DNA from: Gammaproteobacteria bacterium | GTDB taxonomy: Bacteria > Pseudomonadota > Gammaproteobacteria > GRL18 | Assembly: GCA_013139395.1 (NCBI GenBank) | Contig: WTAX01000450.1 | Location: 1 to 5,182, forward strand | Direction of reading: 5' to 3' | Length of the DNA: 5,182 bases | Shown: positions 1-5,182 of the stretch, piece by piece | How positions within the stretch are numbered: the first letter of the stretch is position 1 | Layout: the number at the start of each line of letters is the position of its first letter | The notes under the pieces: generated by a model | What the model was told of the DNA's origin: nothing | Databases searched by the model: none | The model's input: the letters and a program-made list of their open reading frames with translations, nothing else | Made by a program: the position numbers and the translations under genes

Positions 1-2189
1 ATGACGGCTTAACCGATAGTGAAGAAACTATTTTGGGAAGCAACCCCTTTTTAGCAGATACTGATGGTGATCAATTAAACGATTATCTGGAGTTTTTATT
101 AGGCACTTATTATTATCTGGCAGATACAGATAATGATGGTTTAACTGATTATCAGGAGTATTATTGGCAGACCAATCCATTGGTTATTGATACAGATGGT
201 GATTATGATAATGATGGCATTAGCGATAGTAGTGATGTCTGCCCGACATTTTATGATCCAAACCAGGAAAATACTGATGGTGATAGTTTTGGTGATGCCT
301 GTGATACCGATGGAGTGGATTATATTATCAATACCATTGCCGGTACCGGTGTTGATGGTTATAGTGGTGATGAAGGACTGGCCACTCAGGCGCAACTAAG
401 CTACCCCTATGGCCTGACTATAGACTATAACGGCAATCTCTATATTGCAGATACTGACAACAGCAGCATTCGTAAAATCACACCAGAAGGTATTATCACT
501 ACGGTAGCCGGTACCGGTGATTATGGCTATAGTGGTGATGGCGGAGAGGCCACTCAGGCGCAACTGGATATGCCTTATGGTCTGACCACCGACAGTGCCG
601 GCAATCTCTATATTGCGGATACTTACAATAACCGTATCCGTAAAGTGACTCCAGAGGGCATTATCAGCACCATAGCCGGTACTGGTGAGTATGGCTATAG
701 CGGTGACGGCGGACTGGCCGTGCAGGCACAGCTGGACTCACCTTATGACCTGACCATAGACAATGCCGGTAATCTCTATATTGCAGATACCTACAATTAC
801 CGCATCCGCAAAGTCACTCCGGAGGGTATTATCAGCACCATAGCCGGTACCGGTGATTATGGCTTTAGCGGTGATGGCGGACTGGCCACGCAGGCGCAGC
901 TGGATGATCCCCATGGCATAAGCATAGACGCTGCAGGTAATCTCTATATTGCGGATACCTACAATAACCGCATCCGTAAAGTGACTCCAGAGGGCATTAT
1001 CAGCACCATAGCCGGTACCGGTAGTTATGGCTTTAGCGGTGATGGCGGATTCGCCACGCAGGCACAATTTGATGAACCCTGGGCACTGACCATAGATAGT
1101 GCCGGCAATCTCTATATTGCAGATGTTTACAATAACCGCATCCGTAAAGTCTCTCCAGAGGGCATTATCACCACGGTAGCCGGTACCGGTAATTATGGAG
1201 ATGGTGGTGATGGCGGACTCGCCACGCAGGCACAGCTGGATGAACCTTATGGCCTGACTATGGATAGTGCCGGCAATCTCTATATTGCAGATGTTTACAA
1301 TAACCGCATCCGTAAAGTCTCTCCAGAAGGCATTATCAGCACCATAGCCGGTACCGGTGATTTTGGCTATAGCGGAGATGGCGAAGATGCTGCACATGCG
1401 CAGCTGGATGAACCTTATGGCCTGACATCAGACAGTGCCGGCAATCTTTATATTGCAGATACTTTCAATAACCGTATCCGAAAACTGACAAGGCTGCTAT
1501 CAGATGCTGATAATGATTTTATTGCCAATTTTAATGATAACTGCCCAACGATTGAAAATACAAATCAAACAAACACAGATAATGATGCAAGTGGTAACGC
1601 CTGTGATACTGATGATGATAATGATGGGCTTCCTGATAACTGGGAAATTGCATATAACCTTGATCCACTTGATGCCAATGATGCCAGTTTAGATTCAGAT
1701 TATGACGGCTTAACCAATCTGGAAGAATACCTGGCTGATACTAATCCCAATGATGCAAATACAATAAACATGGTTCTCGATACTGATGGTTTTGTCTGGA
1801 GCACTAGTGGCGACGCACCATGGTTTGTTCAAAACATGATATATCATATTGGTAGTAATTCACTGCAAAGCAGACCTATTGGAAATTATGAACAAAGCAG
1901 TATTGAAACAATAATAACCGATGCGGGAACTATTAGTTTTTATTGGAAAGTATCTTCAGAGTCAGGCGCTGACTTTTTAAAGTTTTATGTTGATGATATT
2001 GAAATGGCATCGATTGATGGTGAAGTTGATTGGCAACAAGAAATAGTTAATCTAAGCCCTGGAAGCCATACACTTCGATGGACCTATTCAAAAGATAGTG
2101 CCTCTAGTGATGGTTCTGATGCAAGCTGGTTAGATGGTATTTCAATAAAACCCAATGTAATTACACCGGTATTATATTTGTTATTATAA
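1..2189 (+). CDS. Large secreted TSP3/NHL-repeat protein, 5'-partial
   Basis: The reading frame (codons from base 3) is open to the left edge and already encodes TSP3 sequence (DGLTDSEE), so the start is upstream. The TTG at 33 is only an internal leucine codon. Visible order: TSP3 calcium-binding repeats rich in DTDGD motifs, seven 56-residue NHL units forming a beta-propeller, a second TSP3 segment, and a C-terminal beta-sandwich domain with FYWKVSSE and HTLRW motifs. Such proteins are normally exported and act at the surface or extracellularly, where calcium stiffens the TSP3 parts; that is family knowledge, since the signal peptide is outside the window. The protein stops soon after the last domain with ITPVLYLLL, and I see no PEP-CTERM, GlyGly-CTERM or LPXTG sorting signal. 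Binding partner and function are unknown. Some relatives carry enzymatic or adhesion domains further N-terminal, which cannot be excluded here. Confidence 0.9.
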   Translation, partial: DGLTDSEETILGSNPFLADTDGDQLNDYLEFLLGTYYYLADTDNDGLTDYQEYYWQTNPLVIDTDGDYDNDGISDSSDVCPTFYDPNQENTDGDSFGDACDTDGVDYIINTIAGTGVDGYSGDEGLATQAQLSYPYGLTIDYNGNLYIADTDNSSIRKITPEGIITTVAGTGDYGYSGDGGEATQAQLDMPYGLTTDSAGNLYIADTYNNRIRKVTPEGIISTIAGTGEYGYSGDGGLAVQAQLDSPYDLTIDNAGNLYIADTYNYRIRKVTPEGIISTIAGTGDYGFSGDGGLATQAQLDDPHGISIDAAGNLYIADTYNNRIRKVTPEGIISTIAGTGSYGFSGDGGFATQAQFDEPWALTIDSAGNLYIADVYNNRIRKVSPEGIITTVAGTGNYGDGGDGGLATQAQLDEPYGLTMDSAGNLYIADVYNNRIRKVSPEGIISTIAGTGDFGYSGDGEDAAHAQLDEPYGLTSDSAGNLYIADTFNNRIRKLTRLLSDADNDFIANFNDNCPTIENTNQTNTDNDASGNACDTDDDNDGLPDNWEIAYNLDPLDANDASLDSDYDGLTNLEEYLADTNPNDANTINMVLDTDGFVWSTSGDAPWFVQNMIYHIGSNSLQSRPIGNYEQSSIETIITDAGTISFYWKVSSESGADFLKFYVDDIEMASIDGEVDWQQEIVNLSPGSHTLRWTYSKDSASSDGSDASWLDGISIKPNVITPVLYLLL
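3..314 (+). other. N-terminal TSP3 calcium-binding segment
   Basis: This part of the large protein is a run of aspartate-rich TSP3 motifs: DTDGDQLND, DTDNDGLTDYQEYY, DTDGDYDNDGISD and NTDGDSFGDACDTDG. The alternating Asp/Asn/Gly pattern is the calcium-binding signature of the family. Two cysteines, codons at 240-242 and 300-302, lie 20 residues apart within a CPT...NQENTD...ACDTD module and could form a disulfide after export. The segment ends just before the first NHL unit. Its first bases (atgacggcttaacc) recur exactly at 1702-1715 in the second TSP3 segment. Confidence 0.85.
333..1490 (+). repeat. Seven tandem 168-bp NHL repeat units (beta-propeller)
   Basis: Seven units start at 333, 501, 669, 837, 1005, 1173 and 1341, exactly 168 bp (56 codons) apart with no insertion or deletion. 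The consensus runs from (S/T)T(I/V)AGTG through GYSGDGGLATQAQLD, then PYGLTID, SAGNLYIADTYNNRIRKV and TPEGII. The GNLYIAD and NRIRKV parts are typical of NHL blades, so the array probably folds as a propeller of about seven blades that binds a protein, glycan or other ligand. Unit 1 (DNSSIRKI) and unit 7 (GEDAAHAQ, ending KLTRLL) are the most diverged, while the interior units are nearly uniform even in DNA. A 10-bp palindrome CCGGTACCGG occurs at the same place in six units; unit 3 has one substitution. It reads as the coding sequence for AGTG and needs no regulatory explanation. Confidence 0.95.
1500..1763 (+). other. Second TSP3 calcium-binding segment
   Basis: Directly after the propeller the protein returns to TSP3 motifs: SDADNDF, DNCPT, NQTNTDNDASGNACDTD, DDDNDGLPDNWE, DSDYDGLTNLEEYLADTNP. 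The cysteine codons at 1542-1544 and 1602-1604 are again 20 residues apart, exactly as in the N-terminal segment. It probably forms a rigid calcium-loaded stalk between the propeller and the C-terminal domain. Confidence 0.85.
1770..2155 (+). other. C-terminal beta-sandwich (MAM/ConA-like) domain
   Basis: About 125 residues with the pattern SGDAPWFVQ, SNSLQSRPIG, QSSIETIITDAGTISFYWK, FLKFYVDD, WQQEIVNLSPGSHTLRWTY and SWLDGISI. The alternating hydrophobic strands and the ISFYWKVSSE / HTLRWTYSKD signatures resemble carbohydrate- or protein-binding jelly-roll domains that often end large secreted gammaproteobacterial proteins. The ligand is unknown. The assignment rests on pattern memory rather than on a search. 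Confidence 0.6.
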
Positions 2190-2208
2190 TTGAAGACCTC
2201 CAAAACTG

Positions 2209-2230
2209 GAAAAGCTATCACTTGCTTTTT
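2209..2230 (+). terminator. Weak terminator-like hairpin after the repeat-protein gene
   Basis: AAAAGC (2210-2215) pairs with GCTTTT (2224-2229) around an 8-base loop, extendable by one G-T pair. The 3' arm itself supplies the T-rich tract and is followed by ATTATATAT. It lies about 20 bases after the stop codon, where a terminator is expected. The stem is short and AT-rich, so it may be inefficient and let some transcription run into the pentapeptide gene. Confidence 0.3.
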
Positions 2231-2250
2231 ATTATATATATCAAATAACT

Positions 2251-2267
2251 TAAAATATCGAATTTTA
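2251..2267. repeat. Small inverted repeat upstream of the pentapeptide gene
   Basis: TAAAAT (2251-2256) and ATTTTA (2262-2267) form a perfect 6-bp inverted repeat around ATCGA, immediately upstream of the candidate -35 box. The position would suit an operator, but the region is very AT-rich and such a repeat could arise by chance. Confidence 0.2.
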
Positions 2268-2295
2268 TTGTATGTAAAATACACTCTGGTAAAAT
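2268..2295 (+). promoter_or_regulatory. Candidate extended -10 promoter of the pentapeptide gene
   Basis: TAAAAT at 2290-2295 is preceded by TGG (2287-2289), giving an extended -10 element (TGn followed by a five-of-six match to TATAAT). A weak -35, TTGTAT at 2268-2273, lies 16 bases upstream. Transcription would start near 2302 and give a leader of roughly 57 bases. A second TAAAAT at 2275-2280 lacks a recognisable -35. The call is by eye in an AT-rich stretch. Confidence 0.35.
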
Positions 2296-2348
2296 AGTAG
2301 CCTTGATTAAAAACCAGCTTACTAAAACATCCAAAGCAATCCGATTAC

Positions 2349-2355
2349 AGGCAGG
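2349..2355 (+). promoter_or_regulatory. Ribosome binding site of the pentapeptide gene
   Basis: AGGCAGG ends three bases before the ATG at 2359. The first AGG (2349-2351) has seven bases of spacing to the start and is the better placed of the two; the second is closer than usual. It supports the ATG at 2359, the start that also gives a complete signal peptide. Confidence 0.5.
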
Positions 2356-2358
2356 AAA

Positions 2359-2436
2359 ATGTATTTATTTAATATCCGATTTTTTGTTCAACTGATCATT
2401 ATATTTCTTTTCTTGTTACCTATGCCCGGGTTTGCA
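2359..2436 (+). other. Signal peptide of the pentapeptide-repeat protein
   Basis: The first 26 residues have one basic residue (R7), then FFVQLIIIFLFLLPMPGFA with Gly at -3 and Ala at -1, a plausible signal peptidase I site. No lipobox cysteine follows at +1 (the nearest is Cys32), so a lipoprotein is unlikely. The weakly charged n-region leaves a retained N-terminal anchor as an alternative. Confidence 0.7.
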
Positions 2437-3102
2437 TTACCCAAAGGCATGTGTGATCAGCCAAAACCAGAAACAGATTTACGCCACTGCAACTTTTCTG
2501 AAAAAAACTTACCAAAAATCGACCTGCATGGAGCCGATCTCAGTGGTGTGGATCTGTCAAACAGCAAAATGCCTGAATGTAATCTAAGTGGTGCAATTCT
2601 TGTAGAAAGTAAGTTTAAGTGGACCGATCTCACTGCTTGTAATTTAACCAAAGTAAATCTGAAAAATGCTGATTTATTCCACGCACATATGGATCAAACA
2701 ACGTTAACCGATGCAAATCTTAAGGGTGCCTCTTTTTCTGGTACTGATCTTAATGAGGCAAATGGTGATAATGCTGATTTTTCCAATGCCTTTATGCATG
2801 ATCTGCTGATGGAAGAATCCCGCTTCCGTAATGCTGATTTCAGTAATGTGAGAATGTTTCGAGCTGTACTTATCAGCAGTGACTTAAGTGGATCTCGTTT
2901 TCATAATACAAAGTTAACCGGAGTGAGTGCAGAAGAAGTTAATTTTTCTAATGCCGATTTCACTGGAGCAAAATTAAATAATGCTCGTCTTGGGCAAGCT
3001 AATTTTGATAATGCAATATTTAGTAAAACTGATTTCAAAGGTACTGTTGATTTACCCATTGAAATCAAAAAGTTGTTAAATGACAACGGGCTAACAAACT
3101 AA
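2359..3102 (+). CDS. Exported pentapeptide-repeat protein (right-handed beta-helix)
   Basis: This 247-residue protein begins with a signal peptide: R7, a hydrophobic core at about residues 8-22, and probable cleavage after A26 (PGFA/LP). From residue 39 to 228 it consists of 38 consecutive pentapeptides of the A(D/N)LXX type. The central position falls at residues 41, 46, 51 and so on to 226 without a phase break, and is almost always Leu, Phe or Met; G136 and A191 are the exceptions. At four pentapeptides per turn this predicts a right-handed quadrilateral beta-helix of about nine and a half coils. A short tail (LPIEIKKLLNDNG) probably caps it as a helix. Cys44, Cys74 and Cys94 sit at the inward-facing i-2 position; Cys32 precedes the helix. 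The signal peptide points to the periplasm, unlike the cytoplasmic Qnr/MfpA gyrase-protection proteins. Function and partner are unknown. It likely has its own promoter and converges on pfaD. Confidence 0.9.
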   Translation: MYLFNIRFFVQLIIIFLFLLPMPGFALPKGMCDQPKPETDLRHCNFSEKNLPKIDLHGADLSGVDLSNSKMPECNLSGAILVESKFKWTDLTACNLTKVNLKNADLFHAHMDQTTLTDANLKGASFSGTDLNEANGDNADFSNAFMHDLLMEESRFRNADFSNVRMFRAVLISSDLSGSRFHNTKLTGVSAEEVNFSNADFTGAKLNNARLGQANFDNAIFSKTDFKGTVDLPIEIKKLLNDNGLTN

Positions 3103-3143
3103 AAGAACTAATTCGTCTCCACCCCTTAATTTCCTGTCCCACA

Positions 3144-3165
3144 GCACCTGTATACAAACAGGTGC
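3144..3165. terminator. Hairpin between convergent genes, possible bidirectional terminator
   Basis: GCACCTGT (3144-3151) and ACAGGTGC (3158-3165) form a perfect 8-bp stem with the loop ATACAA, in the 77-bp gap between two convergent stop codons. Position and GC-containing stem fit a shared terminator. Neither strand has a T-run directly after the stem, so it is not a standard intrinsic terminator; it may protect 3' ends or work with Rho. Confidence 0.45.
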
Positions 3166-3179
3166 ACATTAAGTAGCTA

Positions 3180-4742
3180 TTATTTAATCGCTGCTGTTGG
3201 CACATATCGCTGATATTGCGCAGGCAAATACAAACCCTGACTTTTTAATACCTGAATGCGGTGCTGATAGGCAGCACCATACATCAAGTGTTCAGCCACA
3301 TCGACCACATGGCGATTTTTATAGTCATTCAGATAAGTGGCAGCGACCCAGTCATTGAAGGCACCCATTGCCGGGCCGCTCCAGATTTGGTAGTCAAACT
3401 CCCGCCCTGCTACACCGGCATTTGACCAGCGTGATGATAGTCCCAGATACCAGCGGAACACCAGGGCCATTTTCTTTTTCGGATTATTTTGTGCTTTTTC
3501 AATAATTGAAGGATCACGTTTCTGGAAAAACTCGACTGTTTGCTGCCAGATAGTATCCACTGAATTTTGCAGGATTTGTTTTTCCACTTTCTCAAGTTCT
3601 GCCGGTGGGATTTCTGTCAGACTATTATAGGTGGTGTACAGATCATAAAGCTTCTGTGCACGCATAGGAAATAAGGTGCCCTTTTTTAATACCTGTAATT
3701 TAATACCACGCTCAAACATATCAGAAGCCGGAGCCATAACAACATCAGCCATGCCTGCCTGAGCAAGCAGTTTACGAGTGTGCTCAGAAGCCCCTGCTTC
3801 CACACAACTCTGATTAACTGAACCAGTGACTACATAGGCCGCACCCATCATAAAACAGGCCAAAGCGGCATCAGGAGTACCGACACCACCACCGGCCCCG
3901 ACACGAATTTCAACCGGGTATTGACGCTGTGCCTGAATATCATCACGTAAGGCAATCACTGAGGGTAATAAGGAAATCAATGGACGGTTATCAGTATGGC
4001 CACCAGAGTCTGCTTCAACGGTGATATCATCTGCCATAGGCACTTGCATGGCCAATTGTGCTTCGGCCTGAGTTAATAAACCCTGAGCAATTAATTTATT
4101 GAGTATATCTTCCGGTGCCGGCTGCATAAAGACGGTGGCCACTTCCCTTCTGGAGACTTTGCCAATGATCTTATTATTAATTTGAATATTACCCTGTGCA
4201 TCCTGCTGCAGACCTTTAGCACGATAGTACACTAATGAAGGTGTCAGACTAAAAAATGCGGCGGCTTCAATAACATTCACGCCATATTTTAAATACAGAT
4301 CAATGGTGCCCTGTTCTATGGCAGGCTCGGACGGGTTGTGGATAAAATTAAACACATAGGGGCCGTCAGGTAATGCCTGTTGAATTTTTTTAATCGCCAG
4401 TTCCACACGATTAAGATCAAGGCCACCGGAGCCGAATGAGGCCAGAATATTCTGTTGTCCAAGAGCAATGACTAATTCTTCTGATGAAATACCATTGGCC
4501 ATAGCACCCGTCATATAAGCATATTTAACACCATAAAAGGCTTTAAAAGCAGGATCACCTAATTGCTCTGCCACCATAGGCGGTACATAAGCACTGATCT
4601 TAGAGACATCTTCACAGCCTTCATTATTGATACTTATTTGATCCTTACCCTGAATAACCTCTTGTATAACATAGCAGGGCTTATCTAATGCCCGCAGATT
4701 TTCAATACCCTGAATACTTAAAGCCGTTTGCTGCATGGACAT
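3180..4742 (-). CDS. pfaD: PfaD, FMN-dependent enoyl reductase of PUFA/polyketide synthase
   Basis: This 520-residue protein matches the PfaD family, which is usually a little over 500 residues. It is the trans-acting enoyl reductase that saturates selected double bonds while PfaABC build a PUFA chain in the cytoplasm. It has the 2-nitropropane dioxygenase/nitronate monooxygenase type TIM barrel. Visible motifs are YMTGAMANGISS (residues 76-87), the HNP loop (135-137), EADSGGHTDNRP (243-254) with the conserved active-site His249, GAGGGVGTP (282-290) and TGSVNQ (306-311) for FMN phosphate binding. The C-terminal helical part includes FRWYLGLSSRWSNAG, typical of PfaD and absent from simple nitronate monooxygenases. 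The ATG at 4742 has AGGAGG nine bases upstream; a second ATG at 4736 is less well spaced. It follows the pfaC-like gene with a one-base gap. No truncation or frameshift is seen. Which fatty acid or polyketide is made cannot be told from this gene. Confidence 0.95.
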   Translation of the reverse strand: MSMQQTALSIQGIENLRALDKPCYVIQEVIQGKDQISINNEGCEDVSKISAYVPPMVAEQLGDPAFKAFYGVKYAYMTGAMANGISSEELVIALGQQNILASFGSGGLDLNRVELAIKKIQQALPDGPYVFNFIHNPSEPAIEQGTIDLYLKYGVNVIEAAAFFSLTPSLVYYRAKGLQQDAQGNIQINNKIIGKVSRREVATVFMQPAPEDILNKLIAQGLLTQAEAQLAMQVPMADDITVEADSGGHTDNRPLISLLPSVIALRDDIQAQRQYPVEIRVGAGGGVGTPDAALACFMMGAAYVVTGSVNQSCVEAGASEHTRKLLAQAGMADVVMAPASDMFERGIKLQVLKKGTLFPMRAQKLYDLYTTYNSLTEIPPAELEKVEKQILQNSVDTIWQQTVEFFQKRDPSIIEKAQNNPKKKMALVFRWYLGLSSRWSNAGVAGREFDYQIWSGPAMGAFNDWVAATYLNDYKNRHVVDVAEHLMYGAAYQHRIQVLKSQGLYLPAQYQRYVPTAAIK

Positions 4743-4743
4743 A

Positions 4744-5182
4744 TTATTCTGCCTCCTGAAGGCTCAGACCAATATTTTCTACTGAGTAGATGCGCAGACC
4801 GTCTTTCCATAAGTTACCATCGGCAACAATATCAACCCGACCCGCAGTTTTACGGATTTCTTTAATATGTACTTCCAGAGTCATTTGCTCATTATCAGGA
4901 ATAATTTGTCCTCGATAAGTCCATTTTGCTTCATCTTCAACAAGGCCAAAACGTGGGTTTTTAAGATCCTTGCCTAAGTCCTGCTGCAAGGCAAAAATTT
5001 GTAAGGATTGAATCATGGCTTCTACACCAAGTGAGCCGGGCATTACCGGATCTTTGTAGAAGTGACAAGGATAGAACCAGTCAGTCTCATCAATCACTTT
5101 TAATGAATGGACATAACCTTTGCCAAATTTACCGCCATCGGCAACAACAAGTGATTGATCAAGGACGTTCAGTACGCCGCCT
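4744..5182 (-). CDS. pfaC: PfaC-like PUFA synthase subunit, C-terminal dehydratase domain, 5'-partial
   Basis: The frame is open to the right edge, so only the last 145 codons or so are visible. They form a FabA-like hotdog dehydratase domain: GGKFGKGYVHSLK, then DWFYPCHFYKDPVMPGSLGV, then strands ending in ENIGLSL. By analogy with FabA the His of CHF (codon 5064-5062) is catalytic, and the residue matching FabA Asp84 is Glu in GVEAM (codon 5022-5020), as in FabZ. In PUFA synthases PfaC ends with such dehydratase domains, which turn the 3-hydroxyacyl-ACP into the enoyl form and may isomerise it. The GTG at 5097 is not a real start, because conserved domain sequence continues upstream of it. 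Adjacency to pfaD, with the stop one base before its ATG, supports pfaC over a free-standing FabA. The ketosynthase domains expected upstream are outside the window. Confidence 0.85.
   Translation of the reverse strand, partial: GGVLNVLDQSLVVADGGKFGKGYVHSLKVIDETDWFYPCHFYKDPVMPGSLGVEAMIQSLQIFALQQDLGKDLKNPRFGLVEDEAKWTYRGQIIPDNEQMTLEVHIKEIRKTAGRVDIVADGNLWKDGLRIYSVENIGLSLQEAE
4752..4757 (-). promoter_or_regulatory. Ribosome binding site of pfaD inside the pfaC 3' end
   Basis: On the - strand AGGAGG, a perfect Shine-Dalgarno core, lies nine bases before the pfaD ATG. It overlaps the Gln-Glu codons near the pfaC C-terminus (QEAE-stop). Ribosomes finishing pfaC would therefore cover this site, which suggests translational coupling and fixes the pfaD start at 4742. 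Confidence 0.85.

Noticed and set aside
33..35. TTG as the start codon of the large repeat protein
   Set aside because: The same frame is open to base 3 and encodes TSP3 sequence (DGLTDSEE), so the gene begins outside the window.
340..1357. Recurring CCGGTACCGG palindrome as a protein-binding or uptake site
   Set aside because: It falls at the same codons (AGTG) of each repeat unit, so the repetition follows from the protein repeat.
738..1397. 219-codon open frame on the - strand
   Set aside because: It lies wholly opposite the NHL array. Its translation merely mirrors the 168-bp period, and the + strand frame has clear domain motifs.
333..1490. Regular repeats as a CRISPR or non-coding satellite array
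   Set aside because: The 168-bp unit is a multiple of three, stays in frame and encodes NHL motifs throughout, with no spacer structure.
2084..2284. 66-codon open frame on the - strand
   Set aside because: Mostly antisense to the end of the repeat-protein gene, low-complexity Tyr/Asn-rich translation, no recognisable domain.
2190..2298. In-frame open stretch after the TAA of the repeat protein, possibly a broken C-terminus
   Set aside because: The roughly 35 codons up to the TAG at 2296 give an unstructured Lys/Tyr-rich sequence with no sorting-signal character; it looks like intergenic DNA.
3410..3595. 61-codon open frame on the - strand within pfaD
   Set aside because: It is an alternative frame of pfaD, which has full-length family motifs; no domain or ribosome binding site was seen.
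5095..5097. GTG as the start of a free-standing FabA-like protein
   Set aside because: Conserved dehydratase sequence (GGKFGKGYVHSLK) continues upstream in frame to the window edge, so this is an internal Val codon.

Overview
The window looks like chromosomal DNA of a gammaproteobacterium, probably marine or aquatic and moderately AT-rich. Three things suggest this: a PfaC/PfaD pair of the type found in bacterial polyunsaturated fatty acid (PUFA) synthase clusters, a large secreted protein built from thrombospondin type 3 (TSP3) calcium-binding repeats and an NHL propeller, and Shine-Dalgarno sites of the ordinary Gram-negative kind. The genus cannot be named from this sequence.

Layout: two genes on the + strand converge on two genes on the - strand. 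(1) Bases 1-2189 (+) hold the 3' part of a large, probably secreted repeat protein. Its order is TSP3 repeats, seven exact 56-residue NHL units (168 bp each, no indels), TSP3 repeats again, then a beta-sandwich (MAM/concanavalin-like) C-terminal domain. Its true start lies upstream of the window. (2) Bases 2190-2358 are an AT-rich intergenic region with a weak terminator-like hairpin, a small inverted repeat and a plausible extended -10 promoter. (3) Bases 2359-3102 (+) encode an exported pentapeptide-repeat protein with 38 consecutive pentapeptides in one unbroken register. (4) Bases 3103-3179 separate the convergent genes and hold an 8-bp perfect hairpin. (5) Bases 3180-4742 (-) are pfaD, the FMN-dependent enoyl reductase of PUFA/polyketide-type synthases. 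(6) Bases 4744-5182 (-) are the 3' end of a pfaC-like gene, ending in a FabA-like dehydratase domain; it continues beyond the window.

The - strand pair forms one functional unit. The pfaC stop and pfaD start are one base apart and the pfaD ribosome binding site lies inside the last pfaC codons, so co-transcription and coupled translation are likely. The dehydratase makes the enoyl intermediate and PfaD reduces it, as in the iterative pfaABCD pathway. Nothing visible ties the two + strand genes to lipid synthesis; they look like independent envelope or surface proteins next to the end of the pfa cluster.

I see no clearly new biological system here. The points most worth checking are the homogenised NHL repeat array bracketed by two matching TSP3 modules, the unbroken exported pentapeptide helix, and which product the Pfa synthase makes.
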